DNA of 64,000 bases from Euborellia annulipes (lineage: Eukaryota > Arthropoda > Insecta > Dermaptera > Anisolabididae), in the NCBI GenBank assembly GCA_023213315.1, contig JAKCPI010010712.1, forward strand, positions 1-64,000, given 5' to 3'. The position numbers and the translations under genes are program-made. Positions 55,066 to 64,000 of the stretch are shown here, one piece after another (the stretch's first letter is position 1; each line of letters opens with the position of its first letter). The notes below the pieces were generated by a model that had not been told where the DNA came from, did not search any database, and saw only the letters and a list, made by a program, of their open reading frames with translations.

Positions 55066-56235
55066 CTTAAAAAGTGAGGTTTTTCGAGAAAAAAACTAAT
55101 TTTAGCGATAATTACTCGGGATTTTATTTATTCTATTAGAGGATTTTTTTCTGCACCAAATGACATCTCATTTAGTCTGATCTGATTAGCCGTTCGGAAT
55201 CTACAGGGGTTTAAAATTTCGAAAAACGAAATCCCGCCGAGTGCTCTCATGCGGTAAAATGACCTCATATCAAAAAAAAGAAAAAAACACCCCGGGGTAT
55301 TGAACCACTCTTTCTAAAACTATATTTAGATTTAATATAGCTTTTATGGTCAAGTCGCTATGCGTTGCACAAATAGGGCTATTTTTCGATATTTTTTTGC
55401 CTAAAAAATGAGGTTTTTCGAGAAAAAAACCAATTTTGGAGTTAATTACTCGGGATTTTTTTATTTATTCTATTAGAGGTTATCTTTCTGCACCAAATGA
55501 CATCTCATTTAATCAGATCTGATTAGCCGTTCGGAATCTACAGGGGTTTAAAATTTCGAAAAACGAAATCCCGCCGAGTGCTCTCATGCGGTAAAATGAC
55601 CTCATATCAAAAAAAAGAAAAAAACACCCCGGGGTATTGAACCACTCTTTCTAAAACTATATTTAGATTTAATATAGCTTTTATGGTCAAGTCGCTATGC
55701 GTTGCACAAATAGGGCTATTTTTCGATATTTTTTTGCCTAAAAAATGAGGTTTTTCGAGAAAAAAACCAATTTTGGAGTTAATTACTCGGGATTTTTTTA
55801 TTTATTCTATTAGAGGTTATCTTTCTGCACCAAATGACATCTCATTTAATCAGATCTGATTAGCCGTTCGGAATCTACTGGGGTTTAAATTTTCGAAAAA
55901 CGAAATCCCGCCGAGTGCTCTCATGCGGTAAAATGACCTCATATCAAAAAAAAGAAAAAAACACCCCGGGGTATTGAACCACTCTTTCTAAAACTATATT
56001 TAGATTTAATGTAGCTTTTATGGTCAAGTAGCTATGCGTTGCACAAATAGGGCTATTTTTCGATATTTTTTTGCCTAAAAAATGAGGTTTTTCGAGAAAA
56101 AAACCAATTTTAGAGTTAATTACTCTGGATTTTTTTATTTATTCTATTAGAGGTTATCTTTCTGCACCAAATGACATCCCATTTAGTCTGATCTGATTAG
56201 CCGTTCAGAATCTACAGGGGTTTAAAATTTCAAAT
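55066..56235. repeat. tandem array, 337-bp unit, about 3.5 copies
   Basis: Units start at about 55066, 55401, 55738 and 56075 (partial). Each contains GAGGTTTTTCGAG, GATCTGATTAGCCGTTC, CCGCCGAGTGCTCTCATGCG and ACACCCCGGGGTATTGAACC. Copies two and three are almost identical; the outer copies diverge. Confidence 0.9.
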
Positions 56236-56697
56236 TAGAATTTACCGCAGCGCGGTAAAATAAAATGATAGGAAAAAAATAAATGGTGAAATCTTTAGCT
56301 GAAAACTCATTCTTTCTAACCGTATATTCCCCATAATTATACCTCTTAAGACAGAGGAGTTATTCAAGCTGATAAACTTTTTCGTGCATGCCCCTCTAAC
56401 ATGATTTGTAAGACGTTGTCACGTCAAAAAAAATAGAAAACTGAGATGAGGAGGGCCTTCCTATTAAAATTAAGCTCTCATCTTTGGAGAGCATTTTTTA
56501 AGGGTATCTAAGGAACCAATTTTTCAGTGTCGGAAGTAAAAAAAAAAAAAAATAGTCGATTTTTTGGCCCACTCTAATGTATAGGCCGGATAAAAATTCG
56601 TATAAATTCCATCTAAAGATAGGCTATTCTTAAGTCTTTGAAATACTAATTTCTTTTTCAACAATTGATTTATGTAATCCTAATTTGAGAGAAAGTT

Positions 56698-56728
<31 letters not shown>

Positions 56729-56828
56729 TTTGATAATTTACAATCACCCTACAGAATTTCTTCCATTACAGAGCGAAGGAAAACAAAGAGACAGAGAGAG
56801 AAAAAGAAAAAAAAAACATAAAATCATA

Positions 56829-56866
<38 letters not shown>

Positions 56867-56896
56867 CAAGTTACAAATTTAATTATACAAATTCAA

Positions 56897-57480
56897 TCAT
56901 GGAGAGGCCTCCCGTCTGGTATACTCTGTAACCATTTTAAAGATAGGAGACCTTTCCATCATTCTTGTTCGAGCCCTCCCGATATGAAAAAGGGACCCAG
57001 TTCTAAGGGAAAATGCTGGAACCCTGAAGCCTATTTTGGCCAGTAACTCAGGGGAGTCCCAACAGTTTCCCAGCAGATTATAGAGGTTTTTAATGAAATC
57101 GTCCCTTCTCCTCTCGGCAAGGCTCTTCATATTGAACATGTCCAAAAGCTCCGGATATCCTACCAGAGCACCAGATAATCCTATTTCTTTCCAAAATAGA
57201 TATTTCAGAAATTTCTTTTGTACTCCTTCCACCATGTTTATTTGCACATTGGTGATTGGAGACCAGATCAGAGATACAAACTCTAGTTTAGATCTGACTA
57301 GAGCAAAATAGAGTCTTTTAAGCGTCGTAACCTCTTTAAAACCTTTCGAATTTCTTTTTAAGAAACCCTAACATTTTATAGCCTTTATTAACGATGTCGT
57401 TAATATATAAATCGAAAGATAATTGGGCGTCAAATAAAACCCCCAAGTCCTTAACAAAATTTTCTCTATTCAGCTCAATA
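56897..57480 (-). pseudogene. retrotransposon ORF2, C-terminal region
   Basis: After the frameshift near 57500 a short frame reads NRENFVKDLGVLFDAQLSFD. A second shift near 57350 leads to a frame containing YFALVRSKLEF, WSPITNVQINMVEGVQ and a final FHIGRARTRMMERSPIF. These are conserved thumb and C-terminal motifs of CR1/Jockey-type proteins. Stop just before 56897. Confidence 0.8.
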
Positions 57481-58535
57481 TTATTAATTGTGTATTTACA
57501 GATAATATTGCTTCTTTTTTAGAAAAACTTATGACTAGGCATTTCTCTAAATTTATATTCATGTCATTTTGGGTACACCAATCCTGAATATTATCCAGAG
57601 ATTTTTGCAATCTTAAACAATCACTTTGTTGTTGGACTACAGAGTATATTTTCAAATCGTCTGCATAAAGCAAACAATTGTTCTCTCCCACAACTCTTAC
57701 AATATCATTTATAAATATCACAAATAGAAGTGGTCCTAAATTAGAACCCTGTGGAACCCCAGACCTAGCTATGTATTCAGAGGATTTTTGGTTCCTGAAT
57801 AACACAAATTGTCTTCTATGATACAGATAGGAGTATAATAAATCACACAAGGGCTCGGACACACCATATTGTCTAAGTTTGGATAATAGTATCTTGTGGT
57901 TCATGGAATCAAATGCTTTCGAGAAGTCCATATAAATGGAATCGATCTGATGACCATGGTCAAGAGAGGTGGAAATATACTCTGTATACGTACACAGATT
58001 GGTGAGGACAGAACGCTTGGGGATAAAACCGTGTTGGCGCTCTGATATATATTTGGAGATATAGTTAATTATGTATTTATATAAAATACTCTCAAATATT
58101 TTAGCAAAAGGAGACAGAAGAGCTATGGGTCTGTAATTAGACACCAGTCTTCTGTCGCCTTTTTTATGAATAGGAATAATGTTAGTATTTTTCCACATCT
58201 CAGGGAATTTTTTAGATTTGAGAGATAAATTAAAGATATAATATAAAGGAGTAATTAAGACATCGGAGCAACCCTTAATGATATAGGAGGGAATGCCGTC
58301 GGGGCCAAGAGATTTCTTTGATTTCAAGCTATCAATAGCATGCTTGATATCGTCAAACGAGATTTCATTTATATTTAGCACCTCATTACAAACGTCCTGT
58401 CCCCGACCACTCATATGCATTACATTATAATTGTTACATTTATATACAGAGGCAAAATGTTTAGAGAAGGCTTCACAAATAGTTTTTGGGTCAGAGATAT
58501 TTTTATTATCAAGAATAAAATAATCTGATTCGCAC
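57470..58535 (-). pseudogene. retrotransposon ORF2, reverse transcriptase part
   Basis: RT motifs in order: IIPIHKKGDRRLVSNYRPIA, QHGFIPKRSV, YMDFSKAFDSMNHKIL, GVPQGSNLGPLLF and the catalytic LLYADD near 57650-57667. A frameshift near 57500 ends this stretch; the C-terminal part continues in other frames (see 56897). The joint with the endonuclease part is exact if the palindrome and one TTA copy are subtracted. Confidence 0.9.
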
Positions 58536-58721
58536 TTACAAAGGGGAGTGCATAGCCTTGATAACACCGATTTGAACGAAAATTTTTTTATGTGTAGTAC
58601 TTGATGAAAAACGAATTCTGTTAAAGCCAGAGAACGCGCTTCTCAATGGTTCGTCTAAAAAAAAATGTTAAAGATTTTGCCTGCATGCCTTAAGCCGTTA
58701 CTAACAATAACATTTACAAAT

Positions 58722-58795
58722 GTCGCGATGGCTAGATCGGTAGGGCGCATTCTTTGTAAACAAAAATCCCGAGTTCGAATCTCGCCTTGTGCAAC
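58722..58795 (+). tRNA. tRNA-like pseudogene (Thr-UGU-like), left arm
   Basis: A box TGGCTAGATCGG, an anticodon-loop-like TTTGTAA, and T-arm CGAGTTCGAATCTCG are in tRNA order and spacing. The acceptor and anticodon stems do not pair well, so a working tRNA is unlikely. The Pol III boxes look usable and a T-run (58797-58809) follows as a possible terminator. Confidence 0.5.
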
Positions 58796-59311
58796 TATTT
58801 TTTTTTTTTGTGTAATTTATTTATTTTTTCTTTGTTTCAGAATATTTTTTAATATTAATAAATAAATAAAAAATTTTTTTTAATTAATGGCATTTTATTT
58901 TCAACATGTTCCATATATTTAAAGAAAATTCGAATGCTTTCTGTCAATAATATAATATAAGGAAATATTTAATATTATACTAGAAATATATTACTATTAA
59001 TTGGACACATAAAAAAATATTGTCGTAACATGTTCAAAGTTCGGAAAATGAACGACCCAACTGTTTAAAACATAAATATTATTATAAATTTATTTATGTG
59101 TCCAATTAATAGTAATATATTTCTAGTATAGGCCTAATATTAAATATTTCCTTATATTATTGACAGAAAGCATTCGAATTTTCTTTAAATATATGGAACA
59201 TGTTGAAAATAAAATGCCATTAATTAAAAAAAAATTTTATTTATTTATTAATATTAAAAAATATTCTGAAACAAAGAAAAAAATAAATAAATTACACAAA
59301 AAAAAAAAATA

Positions 59312-59385
59312 GTTGCACAAGGCGAGATTCGAACTCGGGATTTTTGTTTACAAAGAATGCGCCCTACCGATCTAGCCATCGCGAC
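59312..59385 (-). tRNA. tRNA-like pseudogene (Thr-UGU-like), right arm
   Basis: Mirror copy of the left-arm sequence, identical by eye, pointing the other way, with its T-run (A-run on the + strand) at about 59299-59309. The two would be transcribed convergently toward the element's centre. Confidence 0.5.
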
Positions 59386-59571
59386 ATTTGTAAATGTTAT
59401 TGTTAGTAACGGCTTAAGGCATGCAGGCAAAATCTTTAACATTTTTTTTTAGACGAACCATTGAGAAGCGCGTTCTCTGGCTTTAACAGAATTCGTTTTT
59501 CATCAAGTACTACACATAAAAAAATTTTCGTTCAAATCGGTGTTATCAAGGCTATGCACTCCCCTTGTTAG

Positions 59572-60720
59572 TGGATCTTTTATTATTTATAAAGTTCCAG
59601 AAACATTTGGGATCCGCATTAATATTTTTCTCCATTCCCGTCAAATACTTTTTGTATAATAGCTTACTGAGTTTATTTATTTCACGCCTCAATTCCATAA
59701 AGCGCCTTTGAAATTCAACACAACCTCTATTTTTAAATTTCTCATGGTATTTATTCTTTAGTTTAATTTTCCTTATTAGGGATGGACTATACCAAGGAGG
59801 ATAGGAAGTTTTAAGATAGGTTTTAGTTGGAATACAACTTTTGAGAGCTGTGTTTAATTTGTGATAGAATAATTCAACAGCTTTGTTTACATCCAATTCA
59901 CTAAATAAAACAGTCCAATCCATTTGTGCTAACAGGGTGTACAGGAAAATATAATCGCCTCTTTTAAAATCAAGCTGGTGAATTTTACAAGTTTGTGATT
60001 TATTATCTAAGTGATAAGGGTTATTTGTTTTTAAGGAAACATTGAGGGGAGGATGAAAAAGATCAACTTTGGAGAGATGCGAAGAAGCATCAGTGACTTC
60101 AGTATTTTGACAAGTTGTAAGAACCAGATCCAATGTTTTACCACTCTTGTTTAATATATTGTTTTTTGATAACAGTCCGTTATATTCTACAAAATGCCTA
60201 AGATATAGACAAAGTTGAGAAAATGGTACATTCTGCAAATCACCGCGGATGTCCAAATTAAAATCACCAGTTATAACAGTCTTTGAATTCTCCTCGAAGG
60301 GAAATTTTTCAAAGTTATTAAAAAATTCATTATACTCATCGAAGGGAGAATTTGGACGGAAGTATACAGTTCCCACATAGAAGGATGAGTTCTTCTGATT
60401 TGTAAATCTAACCCAGACAGAATTTTTACATTCCAATTCAATCACTCGCTCCACAAAGTAGTTTAATTTTCGCAAATTTATAGCTATTAGCACACCACCA
60501 CCTCTGTCCATGTTAGTAACGGCACTGTCACGATCTCTTCTAAATACACTATACTGATTTGGGAAGATTTCCGCATTGTGAAAATTTTCATTCAACCAGG
60601 TCTCAGTAAGACATATAATGGCCGGCGCATCTTCTGAACATCGAAGATAGAAGTCCTCGCACTTCGTTCTTAGTCCTCGAACATTTTGGTAGTAGAGATC
60701 AATGGAGCTTTCTAGTTTTT
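59572..60720 (-). pseudogene. retrotransposon ORF2, APE endonuclease part
   Basis: APE-type endonuclease motifs in order: LYYQNVRGLRTK, ICLTETWLN, RGGGVLIAI, VYFRPNSP, TGDFNLDI and LDLVLTT. A linker to the RT ends FWNFINNKRST at the insertion point. The frame has no ATG at its start and is open back to the ORF1 overlap, consistent with translation by frameshift or reinitiation. In the resident DNA it runs a few codons into the palindrome and stops. Confidence 0.85.
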
Positions 60721-61164
60721 TGGAGGCGAAGAATGCAGTTTACCAAAAAAAGGTTTTACTAGAATTCCATCCGGCCACACATCCTCATGGTTTACCAAAT
60801 GAAACTCGTCTGTCTCTATATAGGCATGAAAAGAGGAGTAAGTATCAAACTTGGTCTTGAGTTTGGTGCATTTTGCATACGTAAGATTGAGATCATTAAG
60901 TAAGAATTTCTCAATGTCATCAGAAGTAGTCTCTGGGTCAAGCCTGGTGATGAATAGTTCTTTTTTAGGAGATTTTTTTTTAGCTATCTGAAGGGAATTG
61001 GATTTTTTACATCCCTGAAGAGGAGGGATATGATGAGCTCTCCTTTTTAATATATATTTTGAGAAAAATACCATTTTCAAAAGTTGAGAGTCAACTATTA
61101 TAGAATCAATACGAGTGTTTTTGTATATGGAAAGATCTCGGATAAATACAGATAAGATGGACAT
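60712..61164 (-). CDS. retrotransposon ORF1 with RRM-like segment
   Basis: 150 residues from an ATG preceded by an in-frame TAG. A Lys-rich part (KKKSPKKELFITRL) is followed by DPETTSDDIEKFLLNDLNL, a KLKTKF and HAYIETDEF stretch and VWPDGILVKPFFGK. This LFI...DD...WP.G..V pattern is common in the RNA-binding ORF1 of arthropod non-LTR elements. It ends AAA AAC TAG. A zinc knuckle expected in fuller ORF1s is absent, so the N-terminus may be truncated. Confidence 0.6.
   Translation of the reverse strand: MSILSVFIRDLSIYKNTRIDSIIVDSQLLKMVFFSKYILKRRAHHIPPLQGCKKSNSLQIAKKKSPKKELFITRLDPETTSDDIEKFLLNDLNLTYAKCTKLKTKFDTYSSFHAYIETDEFHLVNHEDVWPDGILVKPFFGKLHSSPPKN
60715..60721 (-). promoter_or_regulatory. 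candidate -1 frameshift site A-AAA-AAC
   Basis: The zero frame of ORF1 reads A AAA AAC directly before its TAG (60714-60712). Slipping back one base continues as AAA AAA CTA into the ORF2 frame, which opens with the APE motif YYQNVRGLRTK about 10 codons later. The heptamer fits X-XXY-YYZ exactly. Downstream structure not assessed. Confidence 0.55.
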
Positions 61165-61190
61165 CTACTGTCAAATAAGTTGTTAAATTA

Positions 61191-62075
61191 TGACCAGAAA
61201 CTACATAGTGAGTCTCATTTAGTCTGCTTTTGTATTTCTAAATAGCCTATATCATAACCATCACGTTTACATTCTTAATTACTCTTTTGTATGTTAATGA
61301 TTACGTGGCATTTTTTACAATACCTACCGAACGAAAAAACTCACGTCTTGTGAGTTTGGTCATTTCTGAAAGAGGGAAAATGTGTCTCATCTCTTCAACA
61401 AAAGATAGAAGATAAAAACTTTGTTACTGAAATGTTGTTTTGCGCACGTGTTTGCACGTGTGTACGCCCACGTGGCCCTCGACGGCCTTGTGGCCAAAGC
61501 GTGGGAGGAGAACACTACGAACGAACAACTGAACCGAATAAAAAGAACTAAAAACTACTACACGCACCAAGTTAAAAAAATTCTACTAAGTCCGGAAGAT
61601 ATCTTCCAATTTGGAATCACTCAATTTTTCTTCTTGACTGAATAATTGACACGTCTTTTATCACTAAATTCACTATTACTACTGACAGGAGAGATAGACT
61701 GAGACTGCTTTGAGCCTGCTTCTTATCTGATAATAACATTGCCCGATATCTCCTTAGATGTTACGTAGGCGTTTCCTTATAAGGCCGTCTTTAGTCAATA
61801 TTCTTCATATCACCTTTGTTTTGTTTTCTTAGGAAAATTTTGAAAAGAGGATAATATATGTTTACTCATTGATTAAGGAAACAAACATGACAAGGTTTCC
61901 TGAAGGCTTCTAAAATTTAAATTAAAATCGTCAATTTGTTTCTTATTTTTATTTTATACTATTATATGTTTTCTAAAACGAAGTAGGCCCTATATAATTT
62001 TTTGCACTATGCCCCTATAATAAGCGATAGCAAGATGATTGGAAAAATTAAGTTCTCACTCGTTAATTTTAATGT
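61191..62075. other. no gene seen
   Basis: AT-rich, with a GC-richer patch at 61437-61520 (CACGTG-containing repeats) and one short + frame at 61421-61645 lacking support. Confidence 0.45.
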
Positions 62076-62662
62076 CTTTTTACTTTCTCTTGCCTATATA
62101 TGAAATTAAATAGGCCTATACAGAGACAAAGTATTGCGATCATGTCAAAAATTCGATTTTGATGGAAATACATGTTTGAGGTTCCCTGTGTCCAAAAAGT
62201 GGGTCCCGCAAATTGGTCTATATGTAATGATTTAAAGCATGAAGTAATTGAGCTACTGGATTGAAATTTTATATTTGAATTAGGAACCCTCCCGGACAAT
62301 CAAAATAAGCTTTTGAACAAAATAGGCCAACTACTTTACTGATGCACTTTTTCAGTTTTTTTTTTTTCAATTTTCTCTAAATTTGCTCCAACGATTTTGA
62401 TTAAAATCAATTGTTTTTTAGATGCTCTTTAAAATGTATATTCTCATTTTGTTCTTGTAATCTTTTAAAGCACACTTTACTCTTATATTACTTATGAAAT
62501 ACAAGTGGTAAAGTTTGGAAATAGTGTTATGGGAAACTTAATATACCAGGTAATACCTCGTCAGAAAAAATCTGGTGTGACAAGTAGAGTAAACAACTTT
62601 CTCTTTCGAAGTGTAAGAGAAAGTTGTATGCTGGGCGTCCTACCACACTAGATTTTTTTTTA
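62076..62662 (+). repeat. two-hairpin repeat family, full-length copy
   Basis: Left end TTTACTTTCTCTTGCC with complementary ACAAAGTATTG. Body segments TCAAAAATTCGATTTTGATGG and TTTTAGATGCTCTTTAAAAT match the copy at 44058. Right hairpin AAAAATCTGGTGTGAC to ACCACACTAGATTTTTTT, with CTTTCTC / GAGAAAG inside. Confidence 0.75.
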
Positions 62663-63486
62663 GAAAAATGTCCCTTTCTTATTACAAATTATACATTCAA
62701 TAAAATCTATAACAGATTTTTTCCTACTCTTAAAAATAAATTTTTATTAAGATTCAACACTTCTATTTAATAGAATAGTAAATCTCTTTTGTAATTATTG
62801 AATACCCTTTTACGCAATCCATGCTCCCATTGCAATTAGGATACAGAAATTATCTAATTTTGATATATAGGCTATTATTAATGCTAAGAATCAGAGAAGA
62901 TAGACAGACCCATCGATACAAACAATTTTTTTTTTCTCCTTAAACAATTTTGAAATACATTAGAATAGATAATTGAATTTATATGTTCCATTGTGAAATG
63001 CTTATTAATCAAAAATAATTTGAAATAAATATAAAGAATTTTAATTAAAAACTAGTTAAACATGAAGAATTTTATCAATGCTAACATTAACTACTAATCA
63101 AATATCCTTAATTTGATTAATATCTACTATTATGCAAACATAAGAAATATTTTAGAAATGCAAATCATGTAGCCTATTATATAAAATTTTCAATTTATTA
63201 AAGTTAATAATAATATTATTTAATTCTCTTCACGTTTTTGATCTTTAGTTTTTCATGAAAGCGACTTTTTAGACATTATTTTTAATTTAATCAAAAGATG
63301 GAAAACAATTTATAAATAAAAAAAATCTGGTGTGGCTGGTAGCACAGCACACAACTTTCTCTTATCTTTGCTAAGAAATAGTTGTTCTGTGCTTTCACAC
63401 CATATTTTTTTTGTGTAGATATAGACTATATTTAGTTTCCGCCAAAATATTAAAATTCAAGATGCAAAATTTATAAATAGAACCCC

Positions 63487-63527
63487 TCGGGCTTGGTGTA
63501 GTTGGTAGCGTGCCCCTACCTTCTAGA
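63487..63527 (+). repeat. SINE head fragment
   Basis: CCTCGGGCTTGGTGTAGTTGG then TAGCGTGC: the tRNA-like head of the family at 1-111, without B box or body. Confidence 0.6.
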
Positions 63528-63676
63528 CATGATTCTAAGAGAGACCATGTTGCGAAAATCCCTTTTTTGAATCCAGGGGAACCTCAAAAGCGTATATCCA
63601 TCAAAATCTCGACATCGAATTTTTGACATGAAACTATTGAATAATACTTTCTCTTTATATATAGCCTATATTAACA

Positions 63677-63703
63677 TAGATAGATAGATAGATAGATAGA
63701 TAT
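63677..63703. repeat. (GATA)n microsatellite
   Basis: About six GATA units within the terminal hairpin loop of the repeat at 63316-63746. Confidence 0.9.
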
Positions 63704-64000
63704 ATTTATTTGCAACGGGCAACATATATAAGTAAGAGAAAGTAAAAATGAAAAGGTGAACTTAGTTCCAATATGTTAGATAGAAATAAGGGTTCCTTTG
63801 AGGATGGTATCTGCCCCCCCCCCTTTTCCAAAAAAAATAATAAATACACATTTGGATATCTATATTTGTGATATACAGCCCTGACCTCTCAACTGCTCCT
63901 AATTTCATTTATTATAATAATCTTGACAAATATTGTTAATTAAAATAAAATAATTATTTATTTTGTTTTAATTTTTTTCATCGTAAAAAAGTTGTTATTC

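Larger units (their letters stand above)
54568..56574. mobile_element. 2-kb Tc1/mariner-like element built on tandem repeats
   Basis: Inverted ends of about 60 bp: GGATGGGCCAAAAAAATCGA with complementary TCGATTTTTTGGCCCACTC, both followed by TTCCGACACTGAAAAATTG-type sequence. TA flanks both ends (54566-54567, 56575-56576). A second inverted pair, AACGTGACAACGTCTT and AAGACGTTGTCACGT, lies further in. The core is an array of 337-bp direct repeats. No transposase frame. Confidence 0.75.
58539..59568. mobile_element. 1,030-bp palindromic transposon with tRNA-like arms
   Basis: Ends CAAAGGGGAGTGCATAGCC and GGCTATGCACTCCCCTTG, nearly identical arms of about 480 bp, and a short unpaired centre near 59040-59080. 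Flanked by TTA on both sides (58536-58538, 59569-59571), a 3-bp duplication of the kind made by PIF/Harbinger elements. It interrupts the retrotransposon ORF2 with no other loss. No transposase. Each arm carries one tRNA-like sequence. Confidence 0.9.
56697..61190 (-). mobile_element. non-LTR retrotransposon (CR1/Jockey-like), broken
   Basis: On the minus strand, in order: a short ORF1, APE endonuclease, a 1,030-bp inserted palindrome, reverse transcriptase, a C-terminal region, then an A-rich 3' end with an (AAAT)n tail (56697-56732) and an A-run (56830-56862). The order EN then RT, with the simple-repeat tail, fits CR1/Jockey-group elements. It is inactive because of the insertion and at least two frameshifts in the 3' half. 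Confidence 0.9.
63316..63746 (-). repeat. two-hairpin repeat family, split by SINE head and GATA repeat
   Basis: AAAAATCTGGTGTGGCTGG hairpin at 63322-63410, then the body. A SINE head lies at 63487-63527, more body follows (CTCGACATCGAATTTTTGAC), and the opposite end TACTTTCTCT...GTAAGAGAAAGTAAAA reaches 63746. A (GATA)n run sits in the loop of that last hairpin. Confidence 0.7.

Noticed and set aside
55066..56235. CRISPR-like regular repeats
   Set aside because: 337-bp contiguous units without unique spacers in a eukaryotic transposon.
58722..58795. Functional tRNA-Thr gene
   Set aside because: Acceptor and anticodon stems do not pair; only promoter boxes and T-arm are preserved.

Overview
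This is AT-rich, intron-rich, repeat-packed animal nuclear DNA. The clearest gene is the arthropod SARM1 orthologue (Ect4/dSarm), with the Ser-rich N-terminus typical of arthropod Ect4. Penelope retroelements with hammerhead cores, hAT and Tc1/mariner MITEs and tRNA-derived SINEs also fit an arthropod. I cannot name the species.

Layout. (1) 1-5 kb: a 5'-truncated, partly inverted Penelope-like element with a promoter array, surrounded by + strand exon candidates of an unidentified gene (861-969, 3638-3767, 4657-4805). (2) 5.8-10.3 kb: a minus-strand gene of at least four exons encoding a secreted, CUB-like, low-complexity protein. Its stop codon lies inside the target-site duplication of a hAT MITE. 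(3) 12.5-48.8 kb: Ect4/SARM1 on the minus strand. I reconstructed 17 exons, 16 of which are phase-consistent up to the annotated stop: Ser-rich N-terminus, ARM repeats, two SAM domains, TIR NAD+ hydrolase. The last exon is reached only by reading through a TGA. Its introns hold dozens of foldback elements and a candidate small + strand gene (24059-27631). (4) 49-64 kb: no host gene recognised. It holds a 2-kb TIR element built from 337-bp tandem repeats, a non-LTR retrotransposon (56.7-61.2 kb) interrupted by a 1,030-bp palindromic transposon, and copies of a dispersed repeat with a hairpin at each end.

Best observations. (a) The SARM1 frame ends at TGA-CTAG, the known leaky readthrough context, then stays open through 13 codons, a phase-matched intron and 106 further codons. 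(b) Several Penelope-derived pieces carry intact hammerhead ribozyme cores, best at 9193-9239. (c) The non-LTR element joins ORF1 to ORF2 through an A-AAA-AAC slippery heptamer touching the ORF1 stop. (d) The palindrome in its ORF2 has a tRNA-like sequence in each arm and a TTA target duplication; subtracting it leaves one continuous frame. (e) A roughly 600-bp repeat family has two terminal hairpins sharing the same motif and recurs at least nine times.

All splice sites, domains and repeats were read by eye; no alignment, folding program or database was used.
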